Assembly (NCBI GenBank): GCA_028248455.1
Contig: JAOKHV010000001.1
Span: 1 to 64,000, forward strand
Direction: 5' to 3'
DNA length: 64,000 nt
Origin: Ascidiaceihabitans sp.
Lineage (GTDB): Bacteria; Pseudomonadota; Alphaproteobacteria; Rhodobacterales; Rhodobacteraceae
The notes beneath the pieces are model-generated. The model searched no databases and was not told the DNA's origin. It worked only from the letters and a program-made list of their open reading frames with translations. Shown here one piece after another: positions 28,124 through 37,334 of this stretch. The position numbers and the translations under genes were made by a program. Numbering within the stretch: position 1 is the stretch's first letter; every line of letters begins with the position of its first letter.

Positions 28124-29941
28124 TTAACCAGCTTTTGCCATGCGCTTACGCTCGTTCGGATCCAAGTAACGCTTACGCATCCGAATGTTGTTTGGCGTAA
28201 CTTCTACCAACTCATCGTTGTCGATGTAGGCGATAGCCTCTTCGAGCGACAATGTGATTGGCGTAGTCAACTTAACGGCTTCGTCTGTACCGGACGCACG
28301 AACGTTGGTCAGTTTCTTACCTTTAAGCGGGTTCACTTCCAGATCGTTTTCACGGCTGTGCTGACCAATGACCATGCCTGTGTAAACTTCTGTTTGTGCA
28401 CCGATCATCATTCTGCCGCGATCTTCCAAGTTCCACAACGCAAACGCCACTGCTGTGCCGTTTTCCATTGAGATAAGAACGCCTTGACGACGACCAGGGA
28501 TAGTACCTTTGTGTGGTGCCCATGCGTGGAACACACGGTTCATAACGCCAGTACCGCGGGTGTCTGTTAGGAACTCGCCGTGGTAACCGATAAGGCCACG
28601 TGATGGTACGTGAGCCACGATGCGGGTTTTGCCTACACCGGCTGGCTTCATCTCAACCAATTCACCTTTGCGCACACCAGTGATCTTTTCGATAACTGCG
28701 CCGGAGTATTCGTCATCAACGTCGATTGTGGCTTCTTCGATCGGCTCCATACGAACGCCATCGATTTCTTGGAACAAAACCTGTGGACGTGAGATCGAAA
28801 GTTCAAAGCCTTCGCGACGCATATTTTCAATTAAAACACCCATCTGCAATTCGCCGCGACCCGCAACTTCAAACGCGTCACCACCTGGTGTGTCGCTGAT
28901 TTTAACAGCAACGTTTGATTCTGCTTCTTTCATCAGACGGTCACGGATGACACGTGATTGAACTTTTTTACCGTCACGACCCGCAAGTGGGGAGTCGTTG
29001 ATGCCAAAAGTCACAGTAATGGTTGGTGGATCGATTGGCTGTGCTTCGATCGCATCATTCACAGATGCATCTGCCAATGTGTCCGCAACGGTTGCTTTGG
29101 TCATACCAGCGATGGATACGATATCGCCCGCTTCAGCTAAGTCGATTGCAGTTTGTTCTAGACCACGGAAGCCCAAGATTTTTGTGCAACGGAAGTTTTC
29201 AATCAATGTGCCATCGCGTGACATTGCTTTGATCGTTTGACCGGCTTTCAAAGTACCTGTCTCAACGCGACCTGTAAGCAAGCGGCCCAAGAATGGGTCA
29301 CCACCAAGTGTTGTTGCAAGCATTGTGAATGGCTTGTCTGTCTCAGTAATTTGAGCAGGGGATGGAACGTGCTCAAGGATTAGGTCAAATAATGCGTCTA
29401 GCCCATCACGTTTGCCGTCCAGCTCCATGTCAGCCCAACCATTACGGCCCGAAGCATACATTGTTGGGAAATCAAGTTGGTCGTCTGTTGCGTCCAAGTT
29501 GGCGAACAGATCGAAACACTCGTTCAAAGCGCGATCAGGCTCAGCGTCTGATTTGTCTACTTTGTTCACAACAACGATTGGACGTAGGCCCAATTTCAAT
29601 GCTTTGGATGTCACAAACTTTGTTTGTGGCATTGGGCCCTCAGCCGCATCTACCAACAAAACAACACCGTCAACCATGGACAGAATACGTTCTACTTCGC
29701 CACCAAAGTCAGCGTGGCCTGGCGTATCAACGATATTGATACGTGTGCCTTTCCACTCAACTGAAGTCGGCTTGGCAAAAATAGTAATGCCGCGCTCGCG
29801 CTCTAGGTCATTGCTGTCCATAGCGCGCTCAGTCGTCGCTTGGTTTTCACGGTATGTACCGGATTGTTTCAACAGTTCGTCAACAAGTGTCGTTTTGCCG
29901 TGGTCAACGTGTGCGATAATCGCGATATTGCGAATGTCCAT
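28124..29941 (-). CDS. typA: Translational GTPase TypA/BipA
   Basis: 605 residues, typical of TypA. The GTPase domain shows AHVDHGKTTLVDELL, the G2 region around ERERGITIFAK, DTPGHADFGGEVER and NKVDKSDA; EF-G-like domains II, III and V and the BipA-specific C-terminal domain follow (ending MRKRYLDPNERKRMAKAG). It is a ribosome-binding GTPase used in stress and cold adaptation and late 50S assembly. Monocistronic, with strong hairpins after the stop. Confidence 0.97.
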   Translation of the reverse strand: MDIRNIAIIAHVDHGKTTLVDELLKQSGTYRENQATTERAMDSNDLERERGITIFAKPTSVEWKGTRINIVDTPGHADFGGEVERILSMVDGVVLLVDAAEGPMPQTKFVTSKALKLGLRPIVVVNKVDKSDAEPDRALNECFDLFANLDATDDQLDFPTMYASGRNGWADMELDGKRDGLDALFDLILEHVPSPAQITETDKPFTMLATTLGGDPFLGRLLTGRVETGTLKAGQTIKAMSRDGTLIENFRCTKILGFRGLEQTAIDLAEAGDIVSIAGMTKATVADTLADASVNDAIEAQPIDPPTITVTFGINDSPLAGRDGKKVQSRVIRDRLMKEAESNVAVKISDTPGGDAFEVAGRGELQMGVLIENMRREGFELSISRPQVLFQEIDGVRMEPIEEATIDVDDEYSGAVIEKITGVRKGELVEMKPAGVGKTRIVAHVPSRGLIGYHGEFLTDTRGTGVMNRVFHAWAPHKGTIPGRRQGVLISMENGTAVAFALWNLEDRGRMMIGAQTEVYTGMVIGQHSRENDLEVNPLKGKKLTNVRASGTDEAVKLTTPITLSLEEAIAYIDNDELVEVTPNNIRMRKRYLDPNERKRMAKAG

Positions 29942-30014
29942 ATTTCTAGCCTCTCGTGCGTTTGGGGGCGCTTAACGTGCCACGGCGCAGAAAGCTAGGG
30001 GGAAATGCGTATCC

Positions 30015-30344
30015 CTAGTGGCTAGTGGTGTTGGAAAACATCTGAATGACAACAATGCCCGCAATAATGAGGGTTAACCCAGCAATAGCGGCTGCATCTA
30101 ACCGCTGCCCGAAGATCACAAAGCCGATGATCGTGATGGTCATGATCCCAAGGCCTGACCACAATGCGTATACAATCCCTACGGGCATGTATTTAAGTGT
30201 TAATCCTAGAAAATAAAACGCCCCCATATAGGCAACAATAGCTATGAGCGTTGGCCAAGGACGTGTGAACTGCTGGCTAGCTTGAAGGGCCGTCGTGCCG
30301 ATAGTTTCCATCACAACTGCGACAAATAGGATGATATACTGCAT
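30015..30344 (-). CDS. Small multidrug resistance (SMR) family transporter
   Basis: 109 residues with four membrane helices. The conserved membrane Glu lies in FVAVVMETIGTTALQAS (Glu at about position 13), and YALWSGLGIMTITIIGFVIFGQ is the helix 3-4 signature. Members exchange protons for cationic drugs or guanidinium as dual-topology dimers. It is close to the Lrp-type gene upstream on the same strand, which might regulate it. Confidence 0.92.
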   Translation of the reverse strand: MQYIILFVAVVMETIGTTALQASQQFTRPWPTLIAIVAYMGAFYFLGLTLKYMPVGIVYALWSGLGIMTITIIGFVIFGQRLDAAAIAGLTLIIAGIVVIQMFSNTTSH

Positions 30345-30400
30345 TTACGGCCTTTCGGGCATTTGAAGTACTGTGGCCCAGCACTTTGGTGCCGTCTACC

Positions 30401-30859
30401 TCAAAGCGTCAAAGTGGTGCTGTCTTTAATTTCTTCCATCACAAAACTGGCGGCAATGTCTGCAATGTGGAGACGCGTGATCAATTGTTGATATAGGCGG
30501 TCATAGTCAGCCATATCACTCACGCGCGCACGGATCAGGTAATCAAGGTCCCCAGTCATGCGATAGACGCTCAGAATGCCCGAAATCGCGTTTGTTGCGT
30601 TTGAGAAATCTTGCTGCCATTTAGGGTCGTGGCTGTTGGTACGTACCTGCATAAACACCATCAGGCCAAGATCGACCTTAATGGGGTCAATCAGTGCCAC
30701 GCGTTTGGTAATAACACCTGATGTTTCCATCGCCTTAACGCGGCGCCAGCAAGCGTTGCGCGACAGACCGATGGTTTCGCCCAGCTGATCAAGCGAAATT
30801 GCGGCATCTGCTTGTAGGGCATTTAGTATTTTACGGTCAAGTTCGTCCAGTTTATCCAT
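30401..30859 (-). CDS. Lrp/AsnC family transcriptional regulator
   Basis: 152 residues. The N-terminal HTH is LDELDRKILNALQADAAISLDQLGETIGLSRNACWRRVKAME; the C-terminal RAM (amino-acid-sensing) domain has GILSVYRMTGDLDYLIRARVSDMADYDRLYQQLI. It is expected to bind DNA as an octamer or dimer set and respond to an amino acid. It is divergent from the small gene at 30977 and followed by the SMR gene. Confidence 0.93.
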   Translation of the reverse strand: MDKLDELDRKILNALQADAAISLDQLGETIGLSRNACWRRVKAMETSGVITKRVALIDPIKVDLGLMVFMQVRTNSHDPKWQQDFSNATNAISGILSVYRMTGDLDYLIRARVSDMADYDRLYQQLITRLHIADIAASFVMEEIKDSTTLTL

Positions 30860-30976
30860 ATGTCATCAATAGTCGGGATAATATCCCAGCGCAACGTTCA
30901 GAATGCGTGCACTTTGGGACCGATAGTAAACAGATGTCTGCGATAAAGACCTTAAAACAATATTAGGAGATGGATT

Positions 30977-31177
30977 ATGTTTGGTCGTTTGTTCTTGGAT
31001 CACCCGCGCAGCGTCGATGAGAGCTATTTTGAGCACCTGTTGTTTGCAGGTGGCTTTGCGCTGCGTTTATTGGGGGCAGGAGTAGCGGCGCTGGTGCACG
31101 CGTTGGTCCCATGTCTGTTTGAAAAGACTGCAAGCCAGATGATCACGCAAATGCATGATCAAATTCACAACCGTTGA
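30977..31177 (+). CDS. DUF6356-like small membrane-associated protein
   Basis: 66 residues beginning MFGRLFLDHPRSVDESYFEHLLFAGGFALRLLGAGVAALVHALVP, a pattern I recall as DUF6356: an N-terminal LDHPRSVxESYxEH motif and one hydrophobic segment. Function unknown. AGGAG precedes the ATG. It ends directly against the stop of the convergent HD gene (no gap). Confidence 0.75.
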   Translation: MFGRLFLDHPRSVDESYFEHLLFAGGFALRLLGAGVAALVHALVPCLFEKTASQMITQMHDQIHNR

Positions 31178-31759
31178 TCAGTTGGCAGTCTTAAAAAAGG
31201 CAGATATTTTAACGTGTGCGTAATCCCAAAGAGCCGGCGCACCGATCTTGATCTTTGAGCCAACACGATCTTCGATCATTTGTTCGGTAACGTTGTAGTC
31301 TGTCCAGCTGCCACCACCGGCTGCGAGGTTCAGCATTGGGGGTTGGAAGCGATCCAATGATTTTGCGAATTGTGCATCATCGGTTTCTGCGGCCTCAAAC
31401 TCTTCCCATATAGCACGTAGTTCATCGCGCAGGTCGTTGGGAAGTAATCCAAATATGCGATCTGCAGCAATTTTTTCGGCGGCTTCCATTGCGGCCACAT
31501 CGACGTCGTCAAAAATCGGATTATCACCTGCATCGATCTCAACCAGATCATGTAGGATCAGCATTTTAATTACGCGCTCGATATCCACACCTGATTTGGC
31601 CTGATCAGACAGCACCAGCGCATATAGCGTCAGGTGCCATGAATGTTCGGCACTATTTTCCGCACGCGAGTGGTCTGCAAGTACAGTTGCGCGATAAATA
31701 GATTTGAGTTTGTCCGCCTCATTAAGAAAGGCGATTTGCTGGTCTAGACGGGCTGTCAT
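31178..31759 (-). CDS. HD-domain phosphohydrolase (HDDC2/YfbR-like 5'-nucleotidase)
   Basis: 193 residues of a single HD domain. Metal ligands: His in NSAEHSWHLTLYALVL, the HD pair in MLILHDLVEIDAGD, and a distal Asp. The E-H-S-W and HDLVEIDAGD motifs match the HDDC2/YfbR group, which dephosphorylates nucleoside monophosphates. It starts 20 bp after the 78-residue gene and is probably in one unit with it and the hydrolase upstream. Confidence 0.88.
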   Translation of the reverse strand: MTARLDQQIAFLNEADKLKSIYRATVLADHSRAENSAEHSWHLTLYALVLSDQAKSGVDIERVIKMLILHDLVEIDAGDNPIFDDVDVAAMEAAEKIAADRIFGLLPNDLRDELRAIWEEFEAAETDDAQFAKSLDRFQPPMLNLAAGGGSWTDYNVTEQMIEDRVGSKIKIGAPALWDYAHVKISAFFKTAN

Positions 31760-31778
31760 CTATATCTGCCTGCCTAAC

Positions 31779-32015
31779 TTATTTAGCTTTGTTGGCGCTT
31801 TGCGCCCTGATTTGTTTTGCTAAGAAGTCGCGCCCTAGAATTTCGGCCATCCGCGTACGGATGGCCGTCAAAAATGCTTCTTCCAGCGTTTGGCTGGATG
31901 CGCCTAAAACTTCACAAACCTTCATAAACAGACGGTCGCCGCCAACCTCTTTTCGGACGGCTAGACATTCAACAGCCAGTTTGTTGGCCATTTTTGTTAC
32001 GGCTGGATCACTCAA
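31779..32015 (-). CDS. Conserved small helical protein, function unknown
   Basis: 78 residues, almost wholly helical, no signal peptide (MSDPAVTKMANKLAVECLAVRKEVGG). I do not recognise a named family. It starts one base after the hydrolase stop and is followed by the HD gene, so it is part of a three-gene unit, which supports its being real. Confidence 0.7.
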   Translation of the reverse strand: MSDPAVTKMANKLAVECLAVRKEVGGDRLFMKVCEVLGASSQTLEEAFLTAIRTRMAEILGRDFLAKQIRAQSANKAK

Positions 32016-32669
32016 TTAGCGGGTGTTTTCAGTCAAGCGGCGCTTCACGTAGTCAGTGGTGTGACCGATCATCGTGTCCAGGTGTGGTTCTTCAAAGAAG
32101 TGGCCAGCACCTTCAACTTCGGTGTGTGTGACAGTGATGCCTTTTTGCTCATGCAACTTTCCAACAAGGGTGTGGGTGTCTGCAGGCGGTGCCACGCGGT
32201 CAGCTGTACCGTTGATGACCAAGCCAGAAGACGGGCAGGGTGCAAGGAACGAGAAGTCATACATGTTCGCAGGTGGCGCAACCGAGATGAAACCAGTAAT
32301 TTCGGGGCGCCGCATGAGCAATTGCATGCCAATCCAAGCGCCAAACGAGAAACCAGCAACCCAGCAATGCTTGGAGTTGTTGTTCATCGATTGAAGGTAA
32401 TCCAGCGCAGATGCTGCATCCGACAATTCGCCAATACCTTGATCGTATTCGCCTTGCGAACGGCCAACGCCGCGAAAGTTGAAGCGAAGGACTGTGAACC
32501 CCATATTGTAAAAGGCATAATGCAGTGAGTGCACAACTTTGTGGTTCATAGTGCCACCAAATTGCGGGTGCGGGTGCAAAACGATCGCGATCGGTGCGTC
32601 ACGTTCTTTTTGAGGGTGGTAGCGGCCTTCAAGGCGGCCTTCGGGTCCAGGGAAAATGACCTCGGGCAT
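32016..32669 (-). CDS. Alpha/beta hydrolase
   Basis: 217 residues of a compact alpha/beta hydrolase with the nucleophile elbow in WVAGFSFGAWIG (GFSFG), the oxyanion-side motif HPHPQFGGTMNHKVV near the N-terminus, NGTADRVAPP with the acid Asp, and His in GAGHFFEEP. This is the group of short serine hydrolases annotated as dienelactone-hydrolase-like or KANL3/Tex30-like; substrate unknown. Divergent from iscR. Confidence 0.88.
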   Translation of the reverse strand: MPEVIFPGPEGRLEGRYHPQKERDAPIAIVLHPHPQFGGTMNHKVVHSLHYAFYNMGFTVLRFNFRGVGRSQGEYDQGIGELSDAASALDYLQSMNNNSKHCWVAGFSFGAWIGMQLLMRRPEITGFISVAPPANMYDFSFLAPCPSSGLVINGTADRVAPPADTHTLVGKLHEQKGITVTHTEVEGAGHFFEEPHLDTMIGHTTDYVKRRLTENTR

Positions 32670-32713
32670 GAGCGTCCTTGCATTTTTGAGTTCAACGGAT
32701 GGTGGTTCAATTC

Positions 32714-32742
32714 TTGACGAATATAACCGGTTACCTTAGAAC
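32714..32742 (+). promoter_or_regulatory. Probable iscR-suf promoter
   Basis: TTGACG at 32714-32719, a 17-bp spacer, then TAGAAC at 32737-32742 as a weak -10. The -10 lies inside the Irr-type box, a placement that would allow direct repression. The leader to iscR is about 95 nt. Confidence 0.5.
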
Positions 32743-32750
32743 GTTTCTAA
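32736..32750. promoter_or_regulatory. Irr-type iron control element upstream of iscR-suf
   Basis: TTAGAACGTTTCTAA is a perfect TTAGAA-N3-TTCTAA dyad, matching the iron-control-element consensus bound by Irr in alphaproteobacteria (TTTAGAA-N3-TTCTAAA class). It lies about 93-107 bp before iscR. Irr sites before suf operons are established for this group; binding here is inferred. Confidence 0.7.
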
Positions 32751-32842
32751 ATTATGTGCGCGCAGGGCTTGCGCGTTTATTGCGATGTATGGCGTTGAGT
32801 GCGAAACGTCAATCAAATCTAGCGAAAGCAAGGGATTTTGCG

Positions 32843-33301
32843 ATGAAACTGTCAACGAAAGGACGCTATGCAATGGTTGCGTTGGCTGACATCGCGTTGC
32901 AGCCCGAGGAGAATCTAGTGAGCCTCGGCGATATAGCTGAACGTCAGAGCATCTCACTACCTTACCTTGAACAATTATTCGTGAAGTTGCGCCGCTCTGA
33001 GTTGGTTTCGTCTGTGCGTGGCCCGGGTGGCGGTTACCGTCTGGCCCGTTCACCGTCCGACATCCGGGTTGTGGACATTTTGTCTGCTGTCGATGAGTCC
33101 GTTGATGCCATGCGCAAGGGGGCTGGTGCATCTGGTGGTGCTTCGGGTTCACGTGCGCAGTCCTTGACCAATCGGTTGTGGGAAGGCCTAAGCGCGAATG
33201 TTTATGTGTATTTGCACCAAACGCGGTTGTCGGATGTGATTTCCAATGAGTTGGCACCGTGCCCGGCTGTTCCAAATCTGTTTGATGTTGTGGATGTTTG
33301 A
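32843..33301 (+). CDS. iscR: Rrf2-family regulator IscR (cysteine-poor type)
   Basis: 152 residues from MKLSTKGRYAMVALADIAL. The winged HTH (ISLPYLEQLFVKLRRSELVSSVRGPGGGYRLAR) is well conserved. The place where E. coli IscR has its three Fe-S cysteines reads AMRKGAGASGGASGSRAQSLTNRLW, with none; the only cysteine is in APCPAVPNLF near the end. Single-cysteine IscR with an unusual Fe-S site is known from Rhodobacter. The ORF track starts 48 codons too early. First gene of the suf operon. Confidence 0.93.
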   Translation: MKLSTKGRYAMVALADIALQPEENLVSLGDIAERQSISLPYLEQLFVKLRRSELVSSVRGPGGGYRLARSPSDIRVVDILSAVDESVDAMRKGAGASGGASGSRAQSLTNRLWEGLSANVYVYLHQTRLSDVISNELAPCPAVPNLFDVVDV

Positions 33302-33376
33302 TCTGTTGAAAGGGGGCCAGCCCCCGTCCTGCGGTTTCCCCCGGAGTTTGTTTTGTAAGATGAAGAGGGATGTGTC

Positions 33377-34426
33377 GTGAGCCGAGTGTACTTCGATCAT
33401 AATGCGACAACGCCTTTGCGCGATGCGGCGCGTGCGGCGATGGTGACCGCTATGGATGTTGTGGGGAATCCTTCGTCTGTGCATTCCGAGGGGCGTGCAG
33501 CTAAGATGATGGTCGAGCGCGCCCGTGTGCAGGTTGCTGAGTTGGTCGGCTGTTTGCCGACACAAATTGTTTTTACCGGGTCAGCGACTGAGGCGGCTGC
33601 TTTGGCGGTTGCTCAGAAAGATCGTCATGGTGGTCAGTTTGTATCGTTGGAGACCGAACATGATTGTTTTTTAGCTTGGGATGAGGCGGCAAAGGAGGGT
33701 CCTGCTTTGTATGCGATTTCTGCGGCTAATTCTGAGACTGGAGTTATGAAGCCAGCAGTGGTTTCAAACGTGAGCGTATCTGGTGCCGTGGTGTGCGATA
33801 TCACGCAGATCGCTGGGAAGATGCCTGTGATATATGATGAAAGTGGCAAGCCGTCTTACATGATCCTGTCCGCGCATAAGTTGGGTGGCCCTAAAGGTGT
33901 TGGGGCGCTGGTTAACTTTACCGCAGATGATCCACTGGCGATTTTGCGTGGTGGTGGGCAAGAAATGGGCCGTCGTTCTGGAACCGAAAATGTTATTGGT
34001 ATCGCTGGATTTGGCGCGGCGGCAGTCGCGGCTAGGAAAGATGTAGCCAATGGTGCATGGGAACGGGTTGCGAAACTTAGAAATATTCTAGAAAAGGCCC
34101 TTGAGACCGCGTCAACGAAGGCTATTTTTGTAGGGAATGACCAACAACGCTTACCGAACACTTCTTGCATCCTGACGCCGGGATGGAAGGGAGAGACGCA
34201 GGTGATGCAAATGGATTTGGCTGGCTTTGCAGTTTCTGCGGGCTCTGCTTGCTCATCGGGCAAAGTGCGCGCCAGTCGCGTCCTGACGGCGATGGGCTAT
34301 GAAGATGGGTTGGCAGCTTGTGCGATCCGTGTGTCGCTAGGGTTGTCAAATACTGAAGATGAAATTCTGCGCTTTGCCGATGTTTGGGCGCAAAAACTTA
34401 AGAAACATGAGGCACGCGCGGCGTAA
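33377..34426 (+). CDS. Cysteine desulfurase, IscS/NifS type
   Basis: 349 residues of a class V aminotransferase fold. It begins with GTG (AGAGGGA upstream) and YFDHNATTPL; PLP-Lys is in LSAHKLGGPKGVGAL; the catalytic Cys loop is SAGSACSSGKVRASRVL. It moves sulfur from cysteine to the Fe-S scaffold. The protein is somewhat shorter than E. coli IscS (404). Second gene of the suf operon, in addition to sufS at the end. Confidence 0.93.
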   Translation: MSRVYFDHNATTPLRDAARAAMVTAMDVVGNPSSVHSEGRAAKMMVERARVQVAELVGCLPTQIVFTGSATEAAALAVAQKDRHGGQFVSLETEHDCFLAWDEAAKEGPALYAISAANSETGVMKPAVVSNVSVSGAVVCDITQIAGKMPVIYDESGKPSYMILSAHKLGGPKGVGALVNFTADDPLAILRGGGQEMGRRSGTENVIGIAGFGAAAVAARKDVANGAWERVAKLRNILEKALETASTKAIFVGNDQQRLPNTSCILTPGWKGETQVMQMDLAGFAVSAGSACSSGKVRASRVLTAMGYEDGLAACAIRVSLGLSNTEDEILRFADVWAQKLKKHEARAA

Positions 34427-34456
34427 CGCTGTGAGCCAACAAGAGGAAATCTGAGC

Positions 34457-35956
34457 ATGGACAATATGGTCAAAGATGGCGTCGATCAGGATACCGTCGA
34501 CGCAGTACGCGAAGTTGGTGGAGCCTATAAGCACGGGTGGAACACTGACATTGAAATGGAATACGCCCCAAAGGGTCTTTCCACAGATATCGTGCGTTTG
34601 ATTTCTGAAAAGAATGAAGAACCTGAGTGGATGCTGGAGTGGCGTTTGGCCGCTTATGATCGTTGGTTGAAGTTGGAAGAGCCTGATTGGGCGATGGTCG
34701 ACTACCCCAAAATCGATTTCCAAGACCAGTATTATTATGCCCGTCCAAAATCTATGGAAGTGAAGCCAAAGTCATTGGATGAGGTCGATCCTAAATTGTT
34801 GGAAACCTACAAAAAGCTAGGCATTCCCTTGAAAGAACAAGCATTGCTTGCTGGTGTTGAAGCACCAGAAGGCGAACGTAAGGTTGCTGTGGATGCGGTG
34901 TTTGACTCAGTTTCTGTTGGCACAACCTTTAAGGACGAGCTGCTGAAGGCGGGCGTGATTTTTTGCTCAATCTCAGAGGCAATCAAAGACTACCCTGAAT
35001 TGGTTAAAAAGTACCTTGGTACCGTGGTTCCTGTTTCAGACAACTACTATGCCACTTTAAATTCTGCCGTGTTCTCCGATGGGTCGTTCGTTTACATCCC
35101 GCCAAACACACGGTGCCCAATGGAGCTGTCCACGTATTTCCGCATCAATGCAGAAAACACGGGTCAGTTTGAGCGCACGTTGATCATCGCCGACAAGGGT
35201 TCCTACGTTTCATACCTTGAGGGCTGTACAGCACCGCAACGAGATATCGCACAATTGCACGCCGCTGTTGTTGAGTTGGTTCTGCTGGATGACGCTGAAA
35301 TCAAGTACTCAACCGTTCAAAACTGGTTTCCAGGGGATGAGAATGGCAAGGGCGGCATCTATAACTTCGTGACGAAACGTGCGGATTGTCGTGGTGATCG
35401 TTCAAAAGTGATGTGGACCCAAGTTGAAACTGGTTCTGCGGTTACTTGGAAATACCCGTCCTGTGTATTGCGCGGCGATGACAGCCAAGGCGAGTTCTAT
35501 TCAATAGCTATTGCGAACAATATGCAGCAGGCTGACACGGGCACCAAAATGATCCACTTGGGCAAACGCACCAAGTCGCGAATCGTGTCCAAAGGTATCT
35601 CTGCAGGCAAGGCCCAGAACACATATCGTGGGCTGGTTTCTATGCACCCTAAAGCCAAGGAATCGCGCAACTATACACAGTGCGATAGCTTGTTGATCGG
35701 TGATAAATGCGGGGCGCACACGGTGCCGTATATCGAGGTGAAAAATAATTCATCACGCGTTGAGCACGAAGCCACCACGTCCAAAGTGGATGACGATCAG
35801 CTGTTCTATTGCCGCTCGCGCGGGATGGACGAAGAAGAGGCGGTTGCCTTGGTCGTCAACGGGTTCTGCAAGGACGTGCTTCAGGCACTTCCGATGGAAT
35901 TCGCAATGGAAGCACAGGCGCTTGTCGCAATTTCGCTTGAAGGGTCTGTTGGCTAA
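34457..35956 (+). CDS. sufB: Fe-S assembly scaffold SufB
   Basis: 499 residues, full length. Typical blocks are [56 protein letters not shown], the sulfur-accepting region around [20 protein letters not shown], and [23 protein letters not shown]. With SufC and SufD it forms the SufBC2D scaffold on which clusters are built. It lies 30 bp after the desulfurase gene. Confidence 0.97.
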   Translation: MDNMVKDGVDQDTVDAVREVGGAYKHGWNTDIEMEYAPKGLSTDIVRLISEKNEEPEWMLEWRLAAYDRWLKLEEPDWAMVDYPKIDFQDQYYYARPKSMEVKPKSLDEVDPKLLETYKKLGIPLKEQALLAGVEAPEGERKVAVDAVFDSVSVGTTFKDELLKAGVIFCSISEAIKDYPELVKKYLGTVVPVSDNYYATLNSAVFSDGSFVYIPPNTRCPMELSTYFRINAENTGQFERTLIIADKGSYVSYLEGCTAPQRDIAQLHAAVVELVLLDDAEIKYSTVQNWFPGDENGKGGIYNFVTKRADCRGDRSKVMWTQVETGSAVTWKYPSCVLRGDDSQGEFYSIAIANNMQQADTGTKMIHLGKRTKSRIVSKGISAGKAQNTYRGLVSMHPKAKESRNYTQCDSLLIGDKCGAHTVPYIEVKNNSSRVEHEATTSKVDDDQLFYCRSRGMDEEEAVALVVNGFCKDVLQALPMEFAMEAQALVAISLEGSVG

Positions 35957-35958
35957 TC

Positions 35959-36558
35959 ATGGTCGAGGAAGCCCACAAACGTCCAGACCTCACAATACTG
36001 GAGGCCGAAGTAGATTTTTTGCGCCAGCATTATGAGGAAGCGGATGTGATCCTTGGATACGGATCAGGTGCTTCGACGGTTATGGCGTCGGAAATGGAAG
36101 GCAAGCACATCACAAGTGTCGAAAGCGACAAGGCGTGGTGGAAAATGATGATGGAATGGTTTGAAACCAATCCAGCATCAAACGGGTCCACTGTCGATAT
36201 GCTTTATGCCGACATTGGACCAACCCGCGAGTGGGGGCACCCCAAGGATGAGCGGGCTTGAAAACAGTTTGCGCAGTGTCCGCTGGCTGTGTGGGAAATG
36301 GATGAGCTACGCGCCCCAGACGTCGTTTTGGTTGACGGGCGTTTCCGTGTCGGATGTGCCTTTGCCACGGCATACAATATAAAGCAGCTAACTGTGCTGC
36401 TGTTTGACTATTATACGCCACATAAGTGGATGCACGCGACCGAGGGCTTTCTTGGTCAACTAGAAATTACGGGCCGTATGGCCACGTTTAAACTTGAACC
36501 GCAGCCGTTCCCAACGGGACGTATGCTTGAAATTATTGATTACATGCTGCGCCCATGA
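35959..36558 (+). pseudogene. Conserved suf-operon gene with an in-frame TGA
   Basis: Two ORFs (35959-36261 and 36289-36558) lie in the same frame and join across one TGA at 36259-36261 with only nine codons between them. Together they give a ~199-residue protein: VDFLRQHYEEADVILGYGSGASTVMASEMEGKHITSVESD (a SAM-methyltransferase-like Rossmann start) through PDVVLVDGRFRVGCAFATAY to a normal C-terminus. Such a gene sits between sufB and sufC in other Rhodobacteraceae. The TGA lies in HPKDERA-stop-KQF, where a Trp (TGG) is a plausible ancestor. The rest is intact, so this is a fresh nonsense mutation, a read-through site or a sequence error. Confidence 0.75.
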
Positions 36559-36578
36559 TTGGGCAGTGAGGGAATAAA

Positions 36579-37334
36579 ATGCTGAAGATTGAAAACCTGC
36601 ACGTCAAACTTGAAGACGAAGAAAAGCAAATCTTGAAAGGTGTAAACCTTGAGGTTGGCGCGGGCCAAGTGCACGCGATCATGGGCCCAAACGGTTCTGG
36701 TAAGTCCACGTTGTCCTATGTTTTGTCTGGCCGCGAAGGTTACGAAGTAACGGATGGCGAAGCGCATTTGGGTGACGTTGACTTGCTTGACATCGAACCA
36801 GAAGAGCGTGCGGCAGCTGGCCTGTTCTTGGCTTTCCAATACCCTGTAGAGATTCCAGGCGTTGGCAACATGACTTTCCTGCGTACAGCCGTAAACGCAC
36901 AGCGTAAAGCGCGCGGTGAAGAAGAAATGTCTGCTGCTGAATTCCTTAAAGTTGTTCGCGCAAAAGCTAAGACACTGAAGATCGACTCTGACATGTTGAA
37001 GCGTCCAGTCAACGTTGGCTTTTCCGGTGGTGAGAAAAAGCGCAACGAGATTTTGCAGATGGCGATGCTTGAGCCAAAGATGTGCATCTTGGACGAGACA
37101 GACTCGGGTCTAGATGTTGATGCGATGAAATTGGTCTCTGAAGGCGTGAATGCTTTGCGTTCTGAAGGTCGCTCTTTTTTGGTCATCACGCACTACCAGC
37201 GTCTTTTGGACCATATCAAGCCTGACGTGGTTCACATCATGGCAAACGGCCGTATCATCAAATCTGGCGGCCCTGAGTTGGCTTTAGAAGTTGAACAGAA
37301 CGGTTACGCCGACATCTTGGCAGAGGTTTCCTAA
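36579..37334 (+). CDS. sufC: Fe-S assembly ATPase SufC
   Basis: 251 residues, ABC-type ATPase. Walker A is GPNGSGKST, the SufC-type signature GFSGGEKKRNEI, Walker B CILDETDSGLDVDAM, and the H-motif VITHYQRLL. Soluble, partner of SufB and SufD. Its TAA overlaps the ATG of sufD. Confidence 0.97.
   Translation: MLKIENLHVKLEDEEKQILKGVNLEVGAGQVHAIMGPNGSGKSTLSYVLSGREGYEVTDGEAHLGDVDLLDIEPEERAAAGLFLAFQYPVEIPGVGNMTFLRTAVNAQRKARGEEEMSAAEFLKVVRAKAKTLKIDSDMLKRPVNVGFSGGEKKRNEILQMAMLEPKMCILDETDSGLDVDAMKLVSEGVNALRSEGRSFLVITHYQRLLDHIKPDVVHIMANGRIIKSGGPELALEVEQNGYADILAEVS

Noticed and set aside
36259-36300. Selenocysteine codon at the suf-operon TGA
   Set aside because: No SECIS-like hairpin with the usual loop was evident right after the TGA, and the position looks like a Trp. 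A nonsense change or sequence error is simpler.
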